A DNA stretch of 64,000 nt from the NCBI GenBank assembly GCA_035391225.1, contig DAOPKN010000003.1:62001-126000 (forward strand), read 5' to 3'. Under the pieces are notes generated by a model that had not been told where the DNA came from, did no database searches, and worked only from the letters and a program-made list of their open reading frames with translations. The position numbers and the translations under genes are program-made. Every line of letters starts with the position of its first letter. Position 1 is the first letter of the stretch. This DNA comes from DAOPKN01 sp035391225. Lineage in GTDB: Bacteria > Thermotogota > Thermotogae > MWEM01. Below, piece after piece: positions 33,504-42,613 of the stretch.

Positions 33504-34882
33504 AAGCCCGAATCGGTTACGAAATATTCCCGGATCGTTTTTTTTCCACTTCTCCCAAGCACAACGTACTGGATTGGAACCATCCGCTGGAACGGGTGGA
33601 ACGTTCCCAGCACCAGTACGTTTTTTACGGGGGTGACCTTGCGGGAATCCAACAAAAATTGGGTTACCTGGAACAGCTGGGCGTGGGCTTCGTGTACCTG
33701 ACCCCCATTTTTCAAGCACAAACCAATCACCGCTACGACTGCACGGATTTCTGGAAAATTGACCCGTTGCTGGGAGCCCAGGAAGACCTGGAAAGACTCG
33801 TGCAACAATTGCATGCCCGCCATATGCGCCTTGTGCTCGACGGTGTGTTTAACCATATCGGCAAAGCGAATCGCTGGGTAAAGGACCCTTCCTTCCACGG
33901 CTTCTTGAACACCAGCGACGGGGTTCCCACCCACTGGGCCAATGCCCCCAACCTTTTCGAGTTGAACCTGGAAAACCCCGCACTGCGCGACCGCCTTTGG
34001 AACGCGCCCGATTCGGTGGTGCAAACATGGACAAGGCTGGGCGTGGACGACTGGCGGCTGGACTGCGCCTACGAGCTGGGATACTCCTGGCTCAAAGAGC
34101 TCACGTCCGTGTTGCATTCCCTTGGAGACCATCGCTCGATCGGGGAAATTTGGTCCTACCCCGGAAAATGGGTGGAAAATGGAGTGATGGACGGGGTCAT
34201 GAACTACTACTTCCGGGAACTGGTGTTCTTGTTCCTGCAGGGCAAAATCGACGGGGAGCTTTTCGGATCGTCGGTGCAGCATTGCGTGAAGGAACTGGGA
34301 ATCCAAAGCCTTCTCCAGAGTTGGAACATGCTTTCCTCGCACGACACTCCCCGGCAAACGAACATGCTGGGCAGAAGCTGGGAGCTGGCGGTTGCCTTCC
34401 AGTACACGCTCCCCGGATCACCCCTGGTGTACTACGGCGAGGAATGGGGGTTGCACAGTGATGGTGACCCCTTTTGCCGTCAACCCATGCCCTGGGACTC
34501 TTTTGATCCAGGGAATCCGGTTTTCCGGCAATTCCAAGAATGGGGACGCCTTTTCAACGAACAGCAAGCCCTCCATTCCGGGGGGTTCCAACACGTGCCC
34601 TCCGGGAACCCCCGGGTGGTTGCCTTTTGGCGGAAAACACCGAGCATCCTCTCGGATCTTCTGGTCGTGGTCAATGCTTCGGAAGAAGAGCAAAAGCTGC
34701 ACCTGATCACCCGGGAATCGGACCTGATGAACGGCTTTTCCCTGGAGAACCTTTCCGGAGGAACCCCGCTGAAGATTCAAAATTCCATCTTGTACGGGAA
34801 CCTTCCTCCCATGAGTTGGGCAGTGTATCGTGTGCAGGTTCCACGTAAGGGCTATTCCCCGTACAAGCGGATCGTTGCTTGA
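33500..34882 (+). CDS. Cytoplasmic GH13 alpha-glucosidase/maltodextrinase
   Basis: 460 residues without a signal peptide. All GH13 landmarks are visible: GVGFVYLTPIFQA, DGVFNHIG (region I), DDWRLDCA (nucleophile Asp, region II), SIGEIW (acid/base Glu, region III) and LSSHDTPR (region IV). A neopullulanase/cyclomaltodextrinase-like enzyme acting on imported oligosaccharides is likely; 460 residues is short because no N-terminal starch-binding domain is present. GTG start at 33500 overlaps the permease stop; a frame extending upstream to 33389 is inside malG. Confidence 0.9.
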   Translation: MKARIGYEIFPDRFFSTSPKHNVLDWNHPLERVERSQHQYVFYGGDLAGIQQKLGYLEQLGVGFVYLTPIFQAQTNHRYDCTDFWKIDPLLGAQEDLERLVQQLHARHMRLVLDGVFNHIGKANRWVKDPSFHGFLNTSDGVPTHWANAPNLFELNLENPALRDRLWNAPDSVVQTWTRLGVDDWRLDCAYELGYSWLKELTSVLHSLGDHRSIGEIWSYPGKWVENGVMDGVMNYYFRELVFLFLQGKIDGELFGSSVQHCVKELGIQSLLQSWNMLSSHDTPRQTNMLGRSWELAVAFQYTLPGSPLVYYGEEWGLHSDGDPFCRQPMPWDSFDPGNPVFRQFQEWGRLFNEQQALHSGGFQHVPSGNPRVVAFWRKTPSILSDLLVVVNASEEEQKLHLITRESDLMNGFSLENLSGGTPLKIQNSILYGNLPPMSWAVYRVQVPRKGYSPYKRIVA

Positions 34883-34926
34883 TCAGGATACGCATCACGA
34901 AATTCCCGGGTGAGGGGTGAGACATC

Positions 34927-35631
34927 GTGGGTTGGGTAAACATTTCGGTTTTGGTCAACGCCTTCGCGGTATTAGCGGGGGCTTCCTTTGGACGGTGGAT
35001 CGGAAAGAGGATTCCCGACAGTTACCGTTCCATCCTTTTCCAGGTGATCGCTTTGATTTCCATCCTGATGGGAGTCAAGATGGGGCTGGAATCCAACGAT
35101 TTCTTAGTAGTGCTGTGTTCCCTCGTGCTGGGTGGGGTCATCGGGCAATGGGTGGGAATCGAGCGCATGCTGGGAAAACTGGCCAATCGCGTGGAAAAGT
35201 CCGAGGGCCAAACCACCTTCGTGCGCGGTTTCATCACCGCAACGGTACTCTTCGTCGCGGGCCCCATGACCATACTGGGATGCTTCCAGGCTGGGATTTC
35301 CGGTGACAACACCCTGATTTTCCTGAAATCCTTCATGGACTTCATCTCTTCGATCATCCTGGCCTCGCTTTACGGTTCCGGAGTGCTCCTGGCAGCCGCC
35401 AGCGTTTTCGTCATACAGGGAACATTGGTCACCTTCTCCGGGGCACTGAATTTTCTTGCAGACCCCCGCTTTCTCAACGATTTCACCGGGGTTGGGGGCG
35501 TTATCATGATGGCGATCGGCATTCGGATGATGGAAATCCGCGATATCCAAGTCGGTAACCTTGTCCCCGCAATGGGTGTCGTTGTTGGCGTCGATGGGCT
35601 CTTGCTTTGGGTACAATCGTTTCTGGGTTGA
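34927..35631 (+). CDS. DUF554 membrane protein
   Basis: 234 residues, about seven hydrophobic helices, with the DUF554 pattern (GGVIGQWVGIE, TATVLFVAGPMTILG). The family is broad and of uncertain function, possibly small-solute transport. GTG start preceded by GAGGGGTGAG, 44 bases after the GH13 stop, so it may ride on that operon. Confidence 0.88.
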   Translation: MGWVNISVLVNAFAVLAGASFGRWIGKRIPDSYRSILFQVIALISILMGVKMGLESNDFLVVLCSLVLGGVIGQWVGIERMLGKLANRVEKSEGQTTFVRGFITATVLFVAGPMTILGCFQAGISGDNTLIFLKSFMDFISSIILASLYGSGVLLAAASVFVIQGTLVTFSGALNFLADPRFLNDFTGVGGVIMMAIGIRMMEIRDIQVGNLVPAMGVVVGVDGLLLWVQSFLG

Positions 35632-35664
35632 ACTGGTTTTCTTTTCTTCTCGGAAACATTTTCG

Positions 35665-35694
35665 TTGGAAAGAGCACGGCAAATAGAGTATACT
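35665..35694 (+). promoter_or_regulatory. Possible promoter before the aminotransferase
   Basis: TTGGAA (35665-35670), 18-bp spacer, TATACT (35689-35694), 40 bases before the GTG. It could drive the long run from aminotransferase to the ATP synthase genes. Confidence 0.5.
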
Positions 35695-35734
35695 AAGAAG
35701 CGAAACGAAATATCTGATCGGGGGAGGAATCAAC

Positions 35735-36946
35735 GTGTTTTTTTCGCAGCGCGCGTTACAAATGCAAGCATCTCCGATTCGCCGCTTGATCCCATACGCG
35801 GAACAAGCAAAAGAAAAGGGGATCGAGGTTTTTCACCTGAACATCGGGCAACCCGATATTCCCACGCCCCGGGTTTTTTTCGAGGCACTGGAAAAATACC
35901 CTTCCAAGGTTGTTCCCTATTCCCATTCGGCGGGAACTCGTGAATTGCGCGAGGCTTTTTCCGATTACTACCGGCGATGGGACGTGGACTTGGATATCGA
36001 GGAAATCATCATCACCAACGGGGGAAGCGAAGCCATCATTTTCGCGCTTTCCGTGGTAGCCGACCCAGGGGACGAAGTACTGGTGGTCGAGCCTTTCTAC
36101 GCGAATTACAAGGGATTTGCCGGCATGGCAAACGTCCACCTGGTTCCCGTTGCGGCAGACCCGGAGAAGGGCTACGAGCTCCCTTCCACGGAAGAATTCG
36201 AAGCCCACATCACACCCAAGACCCGCGCCATCATTTTTTCCAATCCTTGCAACCCCACAGGTGCAGTGTATCCAAAGAAAGACCTGCTGCGCTTGTTGGA
36301 TTTCGCCCAAAAACATGATCTCATCGTGATCGCGGACGAAGTGTACCGGGAATTCACCTTCGACGGCCTGGAACCGTACTCCATCCTTTCCTTCAAGAAT
36401 TTCCAGGACCGTATCGTTCTTGTGGATAGCGTTTCCAAGCGTTATTCCTGTTGTGGGGCCCGTGTCGGTCTGATCGCTTCCAAGATCAAGCCGCTCATGA
36501 CCGAGGTCATGAAAATGGCGCAGGCCCGGCTATGCCCTCCCACCATGGAACAAGTGGGCGCCCTGGCCATGGTGAACCTCCCTCCGGAATACATTACGCA
36601 GGTTCGGGATGAATACCAGCTTCGCCGGGACATCGTGTACGGTGAACTCTCCCGCGTCCCCGGGCTATCCTTCAAGAAACCGCAGGGTGCGTTCTACTTG
36701 GCCGTGAAATTGCCGGTGGACAACTCGGAATCGTTCGTGAAATGGATGCTGACGGACTTCCACTTGAATGGAAAGACCACGATGGTTGCCCCCTTGGATG
36801 GTTTCTATGCCACACCGGAAGGCGGATTGCAAGAAATCCGTATCGCGTACGTGCTCAAGCACGAGCACCTGAAAGAGGCGTGCGAGGTTCTTCGGTTGGG
36901 CCTGGAACGCTACATGTCCTTGACCGGGACGATCCCCGCGGTGTAA
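35735..36946 (+). CDS. Class I/II pyridoxal-phosphate aminotransferase
   Basis: 403 residues. Fold-type I features: NIGQPDIPTP at the N-terminus, the cofactor region (NGGSEAIIFAL), NPCNPTGAVYP, Asp in IVIADEVYREF and the Schiff-base lysine in VDSVSKRYSCCGARVG. An aspartate-like aminotransferase is likely; the amino acid cannot be fixed from sequence. GTG start with GGGGGAGG upstream. A short gap leads to the nicotinate phosphoribosyltransferase, whose pathway can start from aspartate, but a functional link is not shown. Confidence 0.9.
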   Translation: MFFSQRALQMQASPIRRLIPYAEQAKEKGIEVFHLNIGQPDIPTPRVFFEALEKYPSKVVPYSHSAGTRELREAFSDYYRRWDVDLDIEEIIITNGGSEAIIFALSVVADPGDEVLVVEPFYANYKGFAGMANVHLVPVAADPEKGYELPSTEEFEAHITPKTRAIIFSNPCNPTGAVYPKKDLLRLLDFAQKHDLIVIADEVYREFTFDGLEPYSILSFKNFQDRIVLVDSVSKRYSCCGARVGLIASKIKPLMTEVMKMAQARLCPPTMEQVGALAMVNLPPEYITQVRDEYQLRRDIVYGELSRVPGLSFKKPQGAFYLAVKLPVDNSESFVKWMLTDFHLNGKTTMVAPLDGFYATPEGGLQEIRIAYVLKHEHLKEACEVLRLGLERYMSLTGTIPAV

Positions 36947-36973
36947 ACTTCCCCAGTGAAGGGAGGCTACTCC

Positions 36974-38266
36974 ATGACAAATCCCAGCAAACGCTTGGAT
37001 CCCCGGGTATTCAAGATCCCCATCGACCGGATCCGGGCGGGGTATTACTCGGACAAGTACTTCACCCGCTTCGTGGAGGTGCTGCGAAAGAAGCAGCACT
37101 TTCCCAACGTGTTGTACCAGTTCTTTCCGCGCAAGGATGCTTGCGTGGTCGGGTTGGACGAGGCTGCAGCCATCTTGCATTCCTGCACCGGCTTTTACCG
37201 GGACCAACATACAGCCAACGACCTGTTTTCCCGCATCTTGGACATCGAGCGCCAACTGCAAGCGGTTGCGTACGACGTGGACCGACAGAAGATGGAAACA
37301 CTTTTTCGCGAGAAGTGGGACTTGCGGGAGCGGCTGAACGAAAACTGGCAAAGCGGCTGGAACGAGTTGGAAGTGCATGCTCTGCACGACGGGGATTTGG
37401 CCAAAAAGGACGAAATCATCCTGACGGTCCGGGGAAACCCCGCCCTGTTCGGATACCTGGAAACGGTTTTGCTGGGTGTGATTTCACGGGCTTCCAGCAC
37501 CGCAACTGCTGTGAAAAAGGTGGTGCGCGCCGCGGGAGGGAAACCGGTAATGTTCTTCTCGGCGCGCTTTGACCACTACTGGGTGCAAGCCACCGACGGT
37601 TACGCGGCTCTCAAGGCGGGGGCTTTCGGGGTTTCCACGGATGCAAACGCCGATTACTGGGGAGCGGAAAGCTTGGGAACCATCCCCCATGCGCTCATTG
37701 CCAGTTTCGGGGGAGACACGTTTTCCGCCGCCCAGGCCTTCGACGAATGCATTTCCCCCAACGTGCAGCGCATGGTACTCGTCGATTGGGACAACGATTG
37801 TATCGGTACCACCTTGGATGTGATTTCCCGGTTGTACCAGCAACAAACCGGGAAGCTTTTCAAGCCCTGGGCTTCCGATCCTTCGCCCGTCATTGGACCC
37901 GGCAAGGGAAAAATCTGGGCGGTTCGATTCGACACCTCGGGTTCGCTGAGAGATCGCTCGGTGGTTCCCCAGGGAAAGTTTTCGCTCGGGGTCTGCCCGG
38001 AATTGGTGTGGAGAGCTCGCAAGGAATTTGATCGCCTGGGTGCAAAAGACCTCAAGATCATGGTAACGGGAGGTTTTGACGCCGAGAAGATCGCGTTGTT
38101 CGAGGAAATGGATGTTCCCGCGGACTTGTACGGCGTGGGATCCTCCCTACTGAAAGAGAAAATTGACTGTACCGCGGACATCGTGGAAGTCGCGGGAAAG
38201 CCTTGCGCCAAGGTCGGGCGTGGGAAAGGGGACCTTTCCCGCTTGGAAAGGGTCTTCGCTGGATGA
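36974..38266 (+). CDS. Nicotinate phosphoribosyltransferase family
   Basis: 430 residues. FFSARFDHYWVQATDG, AFGVSTDANADYWGAE and KIMVTGGFDAEKI fit the type II nicotinate/quinolinate phosphoribosyltransferase barrel, which converts nicotinate and PRPP to nicotinate mononucleotide in NAD salvage. ATG at 36974 chosen for AAGGGAGG; the longer frame begins on the ribosome site. The stop overlaps the comM ATG (ATGA). Confidence 0.82.
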   Translation: MTNPSKRLDPRVFKIPIDRIRAGYYSDKYFTRFVEVLRKKQHFPNVLYQFFPRKDACVVGLDEAAAILHSCTGFYRDQHTANDLFSRILDIERQLQAVAYDVDRQKMETLFREKWDLRERLNENWQSGWNELEVHALHDGDLAKKDEIILTVRGNPALFGYLETVLLGVISRASSTATAVKKVVRAAGGKPVMFFSARFDHYWVQATDGYAALKAGAFGVSTDANADYWGAESLGTIPHALIASFGGDTFSAAQAFDECISPNVQRMVLVDWDNDCIGTTLDVISRLYQQQTGKLFKPWASDPSPVIGPGKGKIWAVRFDTSGSLRDRSVVPQGKFSLGVCPELVWRARKEFDRLGAKDLKIMVTGGFDAEKIALFEEMDVPADLYGVGSSLLKEKIDCTADIVEVAGKPCAKVGRGKGDLSRLERVFAG

Positions 38267-39810
38267 ATTCTCCCTACTCCCGCTCCAACAGTGCAGTACT
38301 CGTGGGATTACATGCTGTTCCCGTTGTCGTCGAGAGCTTCTTGAACAAGCGCTCGGTGGTACACGATTTGGACATCGTGGGGTTGGGCGACACGGCCATC
38401 AAGGAGAGCCGGAAACGCATCAGAAGCGTTCTCTCGGTCCACAAGTGGCCCTTCCCGAGCGGGAATGTGGTGATCAACCTTGCACCAGGAGACGTGCGAA
38501 AAGAAGGTACCTTGTTGGACCTCGCGATGTCTCTTGCCGTTTTGAGCTGCGCTGGGATCATCGAGAAACCCCTCCCGGCGGACTTTTTCTTCTTCGGCGA
38601 GTTGGGATTGGACGGGTCGCTGCGCAAGGTCAAGGGCCTTCTTCCCATCTTGATCTCCCTTGCCCAACGCGCGAGGGAATCCGGGGAAAAGCTGCGCGTG
38701 GTCGTACCGGAGGAAAACACATGCGAAGCCGGGCTCGTGCCACAGTTGCAAGTCAGCACCGCAGCAGGGTTGAAACAAGTTGTGGACGCGTTGAACGACG
38801 GTAGCCATTTCCCTGTTGTCCAAAAGGGGAACCAAGCGCAGCAGTTCCTGGCGAAGGCGGAAACGGGGCTGGATTTTTCCGAAATCCACGGGCATTTCCA
38901 AGCCAAGCGTGCCATGGAAATCGCCGCTGCTGGTGGGCACAATATCTTGCTCAAAGGCCCTCCGGGATCCGGGAAAACGATGCTGGCCCGCCGTATGCCA
39001 ACATTGCTGCCGCTTTTGGGTGAAAAGGAGTTTTTGCAAACCGCTTCCATTTACAGCGTTGTGGGGTTGCCCATCGTCGTGGAACGTCCGTTTCGTGCCC
39101 CCCACCATTCGGCCTCCCGTTCCGCGATCATCGGCGGAGGAACAGATGCGCGGCCGGGCGAAGTAAGCCTCGCCCACAACGGCGTCCTCTTCTTGGACGA
39201 AATCCCCGAATTTGGAAGAGACGTGCTGGAGGCACTTCGCCAGCCCTTGGAAGACGGCATTGTCACCATTTCACGGGCAAAGCAAACGGTGAGCTACCCC
39301 GCGCATTTTTCGCTGGTTTGCGCGCAGAATCCCTGCCCTTGCGGAAACTACGGGGATCCCGAAAAGGAATGCACCTGTTCTCCGAGGGATATCATCCGGT
39401 ACAACCGCAAGATTTCCGGACCCCTGCTCGATCGTATCGAGTTGGTGATCGAAGTTCCCCGGCTGGCATACGCGGAAATCCGTGGCCAAACGAGCGAGGA
39501 GTCCTCCGAGAGCATCCGCCAACGGGTGAGCCAGGCCCGGCAAATCCAGCTTTCCCGTTTCCAAGAAGAGGCAGGGGTTTTCACCAATGCAAACATGAAC
39601 AACAGGATGCTCAAAACGCACTGTGCCCTGGACGCAGCAGGAGAAAAAATTTTGGAAGGCTCCGTTCGTCGGTTCCACTTAACGGGTAGGGGAATCCACA
39701 AAATCCTGAAAGTGGCGAGGACGATAGCGGACCTTGCCGAAAAAGAAACAATCCTTTCGATTCATGTCGCGGAAGCGGTTCAGTTTCGAGAAAGTATCTT
39801 GGAGGGGTGA
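38263..39810 (+). CDS. comM: ComM/YifB-family Mg-chelatase-like AAA+ ATPase
   Basis: 515 residues. N-terminal Lon-protease-like domain (about 1-170, IVGLGDTAIKESRKRI), then an AAA+ core with Walker A GPPGSGKTM, Walker B GVLFLDEIPEF, and the zinc-ribbon-like NPCPCGNYGDPEKECTC. ComM is a hexameric helicase for branch migration in natural transformation. Overlaps the previous gene by four bases. Its end leads straight into the cheX ribosome site GGAGGGG. Confidence 0.95.
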   Translation: MNSPYSRSNSAVLVGLHAVPVVVESFLNKRSVVHDLDIVGLGDTAIKESRKRIRSVLSVHKWPFPSGNVVINLAPGDVRKEGTLLDLAMSLAVLSCAGIIEKPLPADFFFFGELGLDGSLRKVKGLLPILISLAQRARESGEKLRVVVPEENTCEAGLVPQLQVSTAAGLKQVVDALNDGSHFPVVQKGNQAQQFLAKAETGLDFSEIHGHFQAKRAMEIAAAGGHNILLKGPPGSGKTMLARRMPTLLPLLGEKEFLQTASIYSVVGLPIVVERPFRAPHHSASRSAIIGGGTDARPGEVSLAHNGVLFLDEIPEFGRDVLEALRQPLEDGIVTISRAKQTVSYPAHFSLVCAQNPCPCGNYGDPEKECTCSPRDIIRYNRKISGPLLDRIELVIEVPRLAYAEIRGQTSEESSESIRQRVSQARQIQLSRFQEEAGVFTNANMNNRMLKTHCALDAAGEKILEGSVRRFHLTGRGIHKILKVARTIADLAEKETILSIHVAEAVQFRESILEG

Positions 39811-39814
39811 GAGC

Positions 39815-40270
39815 ATGGATGTTCGGCTGATCAATGCGATTTTACGGAGTGTGGTGAAAGTTTTTTCCGAAGCGGTGAACCTGACCCTCGAGCTTGAGAA
39901 ACCACAACTTGGACGGGATTTGCCCAAGGGATACGACCTGGTAACGATCGTTGGATTCAACGGAAGCCTGAGCGGGAACCTCGTGTACGGCATGGATGTG
40001 CCGCTGGCGTTGGAAATCGTTGGCCAGATGATGGGGATGCCCTACGAGCAGCTCGACGATCTTTCCATGAGCGCTATCGGGGAACTGAGCAACATGATCT
40101 CCGGAAATGTTGCCATGAACTTGGAGCAACTGGGGAAACCCATCGACATCACACCGCCCTCTGTCGTGGTAGGCAAAGAGATCCAAATCAACGTGGATGG
40201 CGTGATCTTGAAGATCCCCGGAAAGGTTGCGGGCCACCCGATGCAAGTCAACATGGTTTTCCGTGAGTAA
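39815..40270 (+). CDS. cheX: CheX-like CheY-phosphate phosphatase
   Basis: 151 residues. The CheC/CheX/FliY phosphatase motif S-x3-E-x2-N appears once in SAIGELSNMISGN, within a fold with NLVYGMDVPLALEIVGQMMG. One active site is typical of CheX. It should remove phosphate from CheY-P, which implies an active CheA somewhere in the genome. ATG at 39815 chosen for GGAGGGGTGA. Placement between comM and the ATP synthase genes, away from the CheA-like operon, is unusual. Confidence 0.88.
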   Translation: MDVRLINAILRSVVKVFSEAVNLTLELEKPQLGRDLPKGYDLVTIVGFNGSLSGNLVYGMDVPLALEIVGQMMGMPYEQLDDLSMSAIGELSNMISGNVAMNLEQLGKPIDITPPSVVVGKEIQINVDGVILKIPGKVAGHPMQVNMVFRE

Positions 40271-40559
40271 TTCGCCGGAAAAGAAAAAAAGCGGCCGCGA
40301 ATGGGTTGATTCGGTCAACCAACTCAAGGTGTTGTCCCAGTTTGGTTTCGTGGTGTTCGCCAACGTGGCAGTGTGTGGTTTCATCGGGTATTGGTTGGAT
40401 CGTTGGACCTTTCACAACCGGATCCTTTTCATCATCAGCCTCTTCTTTGGCATTCTTTCGGGATTGGTCAACGGTATCCGAGAGTTATTGAAAGAAGTCC
40501 GGTTACTCGAAGAAGCGGAAAAGAAAAAAAAGGAGCGGCAAAAAAACGATTCGGCGTGA
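40263..40559 (+). CDS. AtpZ/AtpI-like small membrane protein before the ATP synthase genes
   Basis: 98 residues: two membrane helices (about 25-45 and 55-75, FGFVVFANVAVCGFIGYWLD and ILFIISLFFGILSGLVNGI) and a highly charged C-terminus (EEAEKKKKERQKN). This matches AtpZ-type accessory proteins of Na+ or H+ F-ATPase operons, proposed to help ion entry or c-ring assembly. GTG at 40263 overlaps the cheX stop; no good ribosome site, so coupling is assumed. Confidence 0.7.
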   Translation: MSNSPEKKKSGREWVDSVNQLKVLSQFGFVVFANVAVCGFIGYWLDRWTFHNRILFIISLFFGILSGLVNGIRELLKEVRLLEEAEKKKKERQKNDSA

Positions 40560-40578
40560 AGTCCCGAGTGTTCAGGCG

Positions 40579-40944
40579 TTGGTGAAATACTGGATTTATG
40601 GTATCATAGGTTTGAATTCTTGCGCCCTTTTGCTCACCATCCTGTTTTCCCTGGAAAACGTGGCGTTGGGCTTGCTTTTCGGTACCGTGGGAGCGGTTTT
40701 GAATGCCTGGTCTCTCTTGGAGCAGGCAAAAAAGGATCGTGCTCTTTTACGGGGCGAAACCAAAAAGGGCCGGAAGTACCCCGTAAGCGGTTTCTTGTTG
40801 CGCTACTCCCTGAGCGCAGGGGTTTTGGGCATTTCGGGCTTTTTTTCCATGGGAGCCCTGTTTGGCTGTTTCTTCGGGCTTTTCTCGGTTCGGATCGTTG
40901 GCGTTTTCCTGGCCTGGCATTTTAGGGGGGAGGGATCCCTGTGA
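40579..40944 (+). CDS. atpI: AtpI-like ATP synthase accessory protein
   Basis: 121 residues, four hydrophobic helices in two hairpins, no catalytic motif; size and place directly before atpB identify an AtpI-type protein. TTG at 40579 or GTG at 40582 are the possible starts, neither with a strong site. The stop overlaps the atpB GTG (GTGA). Confidence 0.65.
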   Translation: MVKYWIYGIIGLNSCALLLTILFSLENVALGLLFGTVGAVLNAWSLLEQAKKDRALLRGETKKGRKYPVSGFLLRYSLSAGVLGISGFFSMGALFGCFFGLFSVRIVGVFLAWHFRGEGSL

Positions 40945-41801
40945 GCCTCAGCAAGAAAGAAAAAATCTTCGTGGGCATACTCCTGGTCGCAATCGTGGTG
41001 ATCTGGGCATTTTCGCTGAGAGATGTCGGCGGAATGGATGACCTCAAGAACATGGGCATCGGCTCCAAGTGGATTGCCACGCTTCCCTACGGCGATTCCG
41101 AAAGCACTGGTTTCTTTCGGCTGAATCGAATCAACTGGATGACCGTGGGAGTTGGTGCAGCCATTGTCATCGGACTCATTTGGTTTGCCCGCAGCGTGGG
41201 GAAGAAAATGTCCACCGTGCCTGGCCGACGGCAATCTTTCGTGGAACTGCTTCTCGATTTCATGTACAACACGGTGGAAGAATCCATTACGCGGAAAGAA
41301 TTCATCAAGCCGGTGTTCGTGATTTCCACCACGCTTTTCTTCTTCATCACCATCAGCAACCTGATCAGCGGCATCCCCGGTGTAAGCGTATCCGTGATCA
41401 ACGGAGAACCGGTGTTTGGCCTCTTCCTGGATACATGGTACACTCCCACTTCCGACCTGAATACCAACGCAACCTATGCCATCATGATCCTCGTGATCAG
41501 CCACGCTTTCAGCATCAAGGCAAGGGGTTTCAAGACGTGGATTAAGAGCTTCTTTGAACCCAACCCGATCATGTTCCCCATGAACCTGGTCGGAGAGCTT
41601 GCCAAGCCCATTTCCCATTCACTCAGGTTGTTCGGGAACATCTACGGTGGCGGGATACTCGTGCTGATCTTGAGCTACATGATCAAGTACCTGATCTTGC
41701 CGGTGTTTCTCTGGGGTTTCTTTGGCATGTTCATCGGCCTGATCCAGGCACTGGTCTTTTCAATGCTCAGCATTGCCTACATCGCAGCCCAAGTAAATTA
41801 A
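40941..41801 (+). CDS. atpB: F-type ATP synthase subunit a
   Basis: 286-residue membrane subunit with the essential arginine in the penultimate helix (PISHSLRLFGNIYGG). Forms the ion half-channels beside the c-ring. The N-terminal region contains an extra charged extracytoplasmic loop (about 27-65). GTG start overlapping atpI. Sits in front of atpE, the normal F-operon order. Confidence 0.95.
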   Translation: MSLSKKEKIFVGILLVAIVVIWAFSLRDVGGMDDLKNMGIGSKWIATLPYGDSESTGFFRLNRINWMTVGVGAAIVIGLIWFARSVGKKMSTVPGRRQSFVELLLDFMYNTVEESITRKEFIKPVFVISTTLFFFITISNLISGIPGVSVSVINGEPVFGLFLDTWYTPTSDLNTNATYAIMILVISHAFSIKARGFKTWIKSFFEPNPIMFPMNLVGELAKPISHSLRLFGNIYGGGILVLILSYMIKYLILPVFLWGFFGMFIGLIQALVFSMLSIAYIAAQVN

Positions 41802-41825
41802 CTTTTCGAAGGAGGTCGACGGGTA

Positions 41826-42068
41826 ATGGAAATTTCTCAAGCCATCATCGAGGCGGCAAAGTTTATTGGAGCGGGATTTTGCATGGGAATTGGTGCCATC
41901 GGTCCTGCCATTGGTGAAGGAAACGTCGGTGCGCATGCCATGGACGCGATGGCGCGCCAGCCGGAAATGGCAGGAAGCCTGCAAATCAAAATGCTTCTGG
42001 CCATGGCAGTTTCCGAATCCACGGGGCTTTACTCGCTGCTGATTTCATTCATCATTCTTTTCTCCTAA
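41826..42068 (+). CDS. atpE: F-type ATP synthase subunit c with two-carboxylate Na+-type site
   Basis: 80 residues, two helices. Helix 2 reads AVSESTGLYS: Glu64 flanked by Val62, Ser65, Thr66 and Tyr69, the known Na+-coordinating set. Helix 1 has GPAIGEG, placing Glu31 where single-carboxylate Na+ enzymes have Gln. Two facing carboxylates are described for the Fusobacterium nucleatum Na+ rotor. So Na+ coupling is likely. ATG follows AAGGAGG. Confidence 0.95.
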   Translation: MEISQAIIEAAKFIGAGFCMGIGAIGPAIGEGNVGAHAMDAMARQPEMAGSLQIKMLLAMAVSESTGLYSLLISFIILFS

Positions 42069-42112
42069 AAGGCAAAGCGCAAAAAAACCACCCGTGAAGG
42101 GAGGAGAGACAC

Positions 42113-42613
42113 ATGGAAATCCTCGAATTCAACTTGACCTCGATCGTGATGCTCTTGCAGTTCGTGCTGCTTGCTTTTTTCTTGTTCAAGTTCTTGTACC
42201 AGCCCTACCTCAAAATGACGGCACAGCGGCGCAACCAAGTTAAAGAGCAACTGGAGCACGCGGAAGAAGTCCGGAAAGAAGCGGCGAAAATGGAGCAAAC
42301 TGCCCGGGAAAACCTGGAAAAAACCCGGAATCAGACCCAGAAGCTCATGGAAGACACCCGCTTGCAGTCCGAAAAAATCCTCCAGGAGGCAAAATCACGG
42401 GCTTCTTCGCAAGCAGATCGTATGCTGCAACAAGCCCGCGAAGAAGTGGAAACCATGAAAGAGCAGGCCATACGGAAGGTGCGGCAAGAAGCGGTTTCGC
42501 TCTCCATATTGATGGCTTCCCGTATCCTGGAGAAGCAACTCGATGAGAAAACCCAACGAGAATACTTGGGCCACTTCCTGAAGAAGCTCGAGCAAGAAGG
42601 GCGAGAAGCATGA
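42113..42613 (+). CDS. atpF: F-type ATP synthase subunit b
   Basis: 166 residues: one N-terminal membrane helix (about 8-28, IVMLLQFVLLAFFLFKFLY) and a long charged coiled coil forming the peripheral stalk. ATG with GGGAGGAGAG upstream. The stop overlaps the atpH start (ATGA). Confidence 0.93.
   Translation: MEILEFNLTSIVMLLQFVLLAFFLFKFLYQPYLKMTAQRRNQVKEQLEHAEEVRKEAAKMEQTARENLEKTRNQTQKLMEDTRLQSEKILQEAKSRASSQADRMLQQAREEVETMKEQAIRKVRQEAVSLSILMASRILEKQLDEKTQREYLGHFLKKLEQEGREA

Noticed and set aside
40579..40607. Promoter-like TTGGTG-N17-TATCAT
   Set aside because: It overlaps the first codons of atpI within a tightly packed operon. Probably chance.
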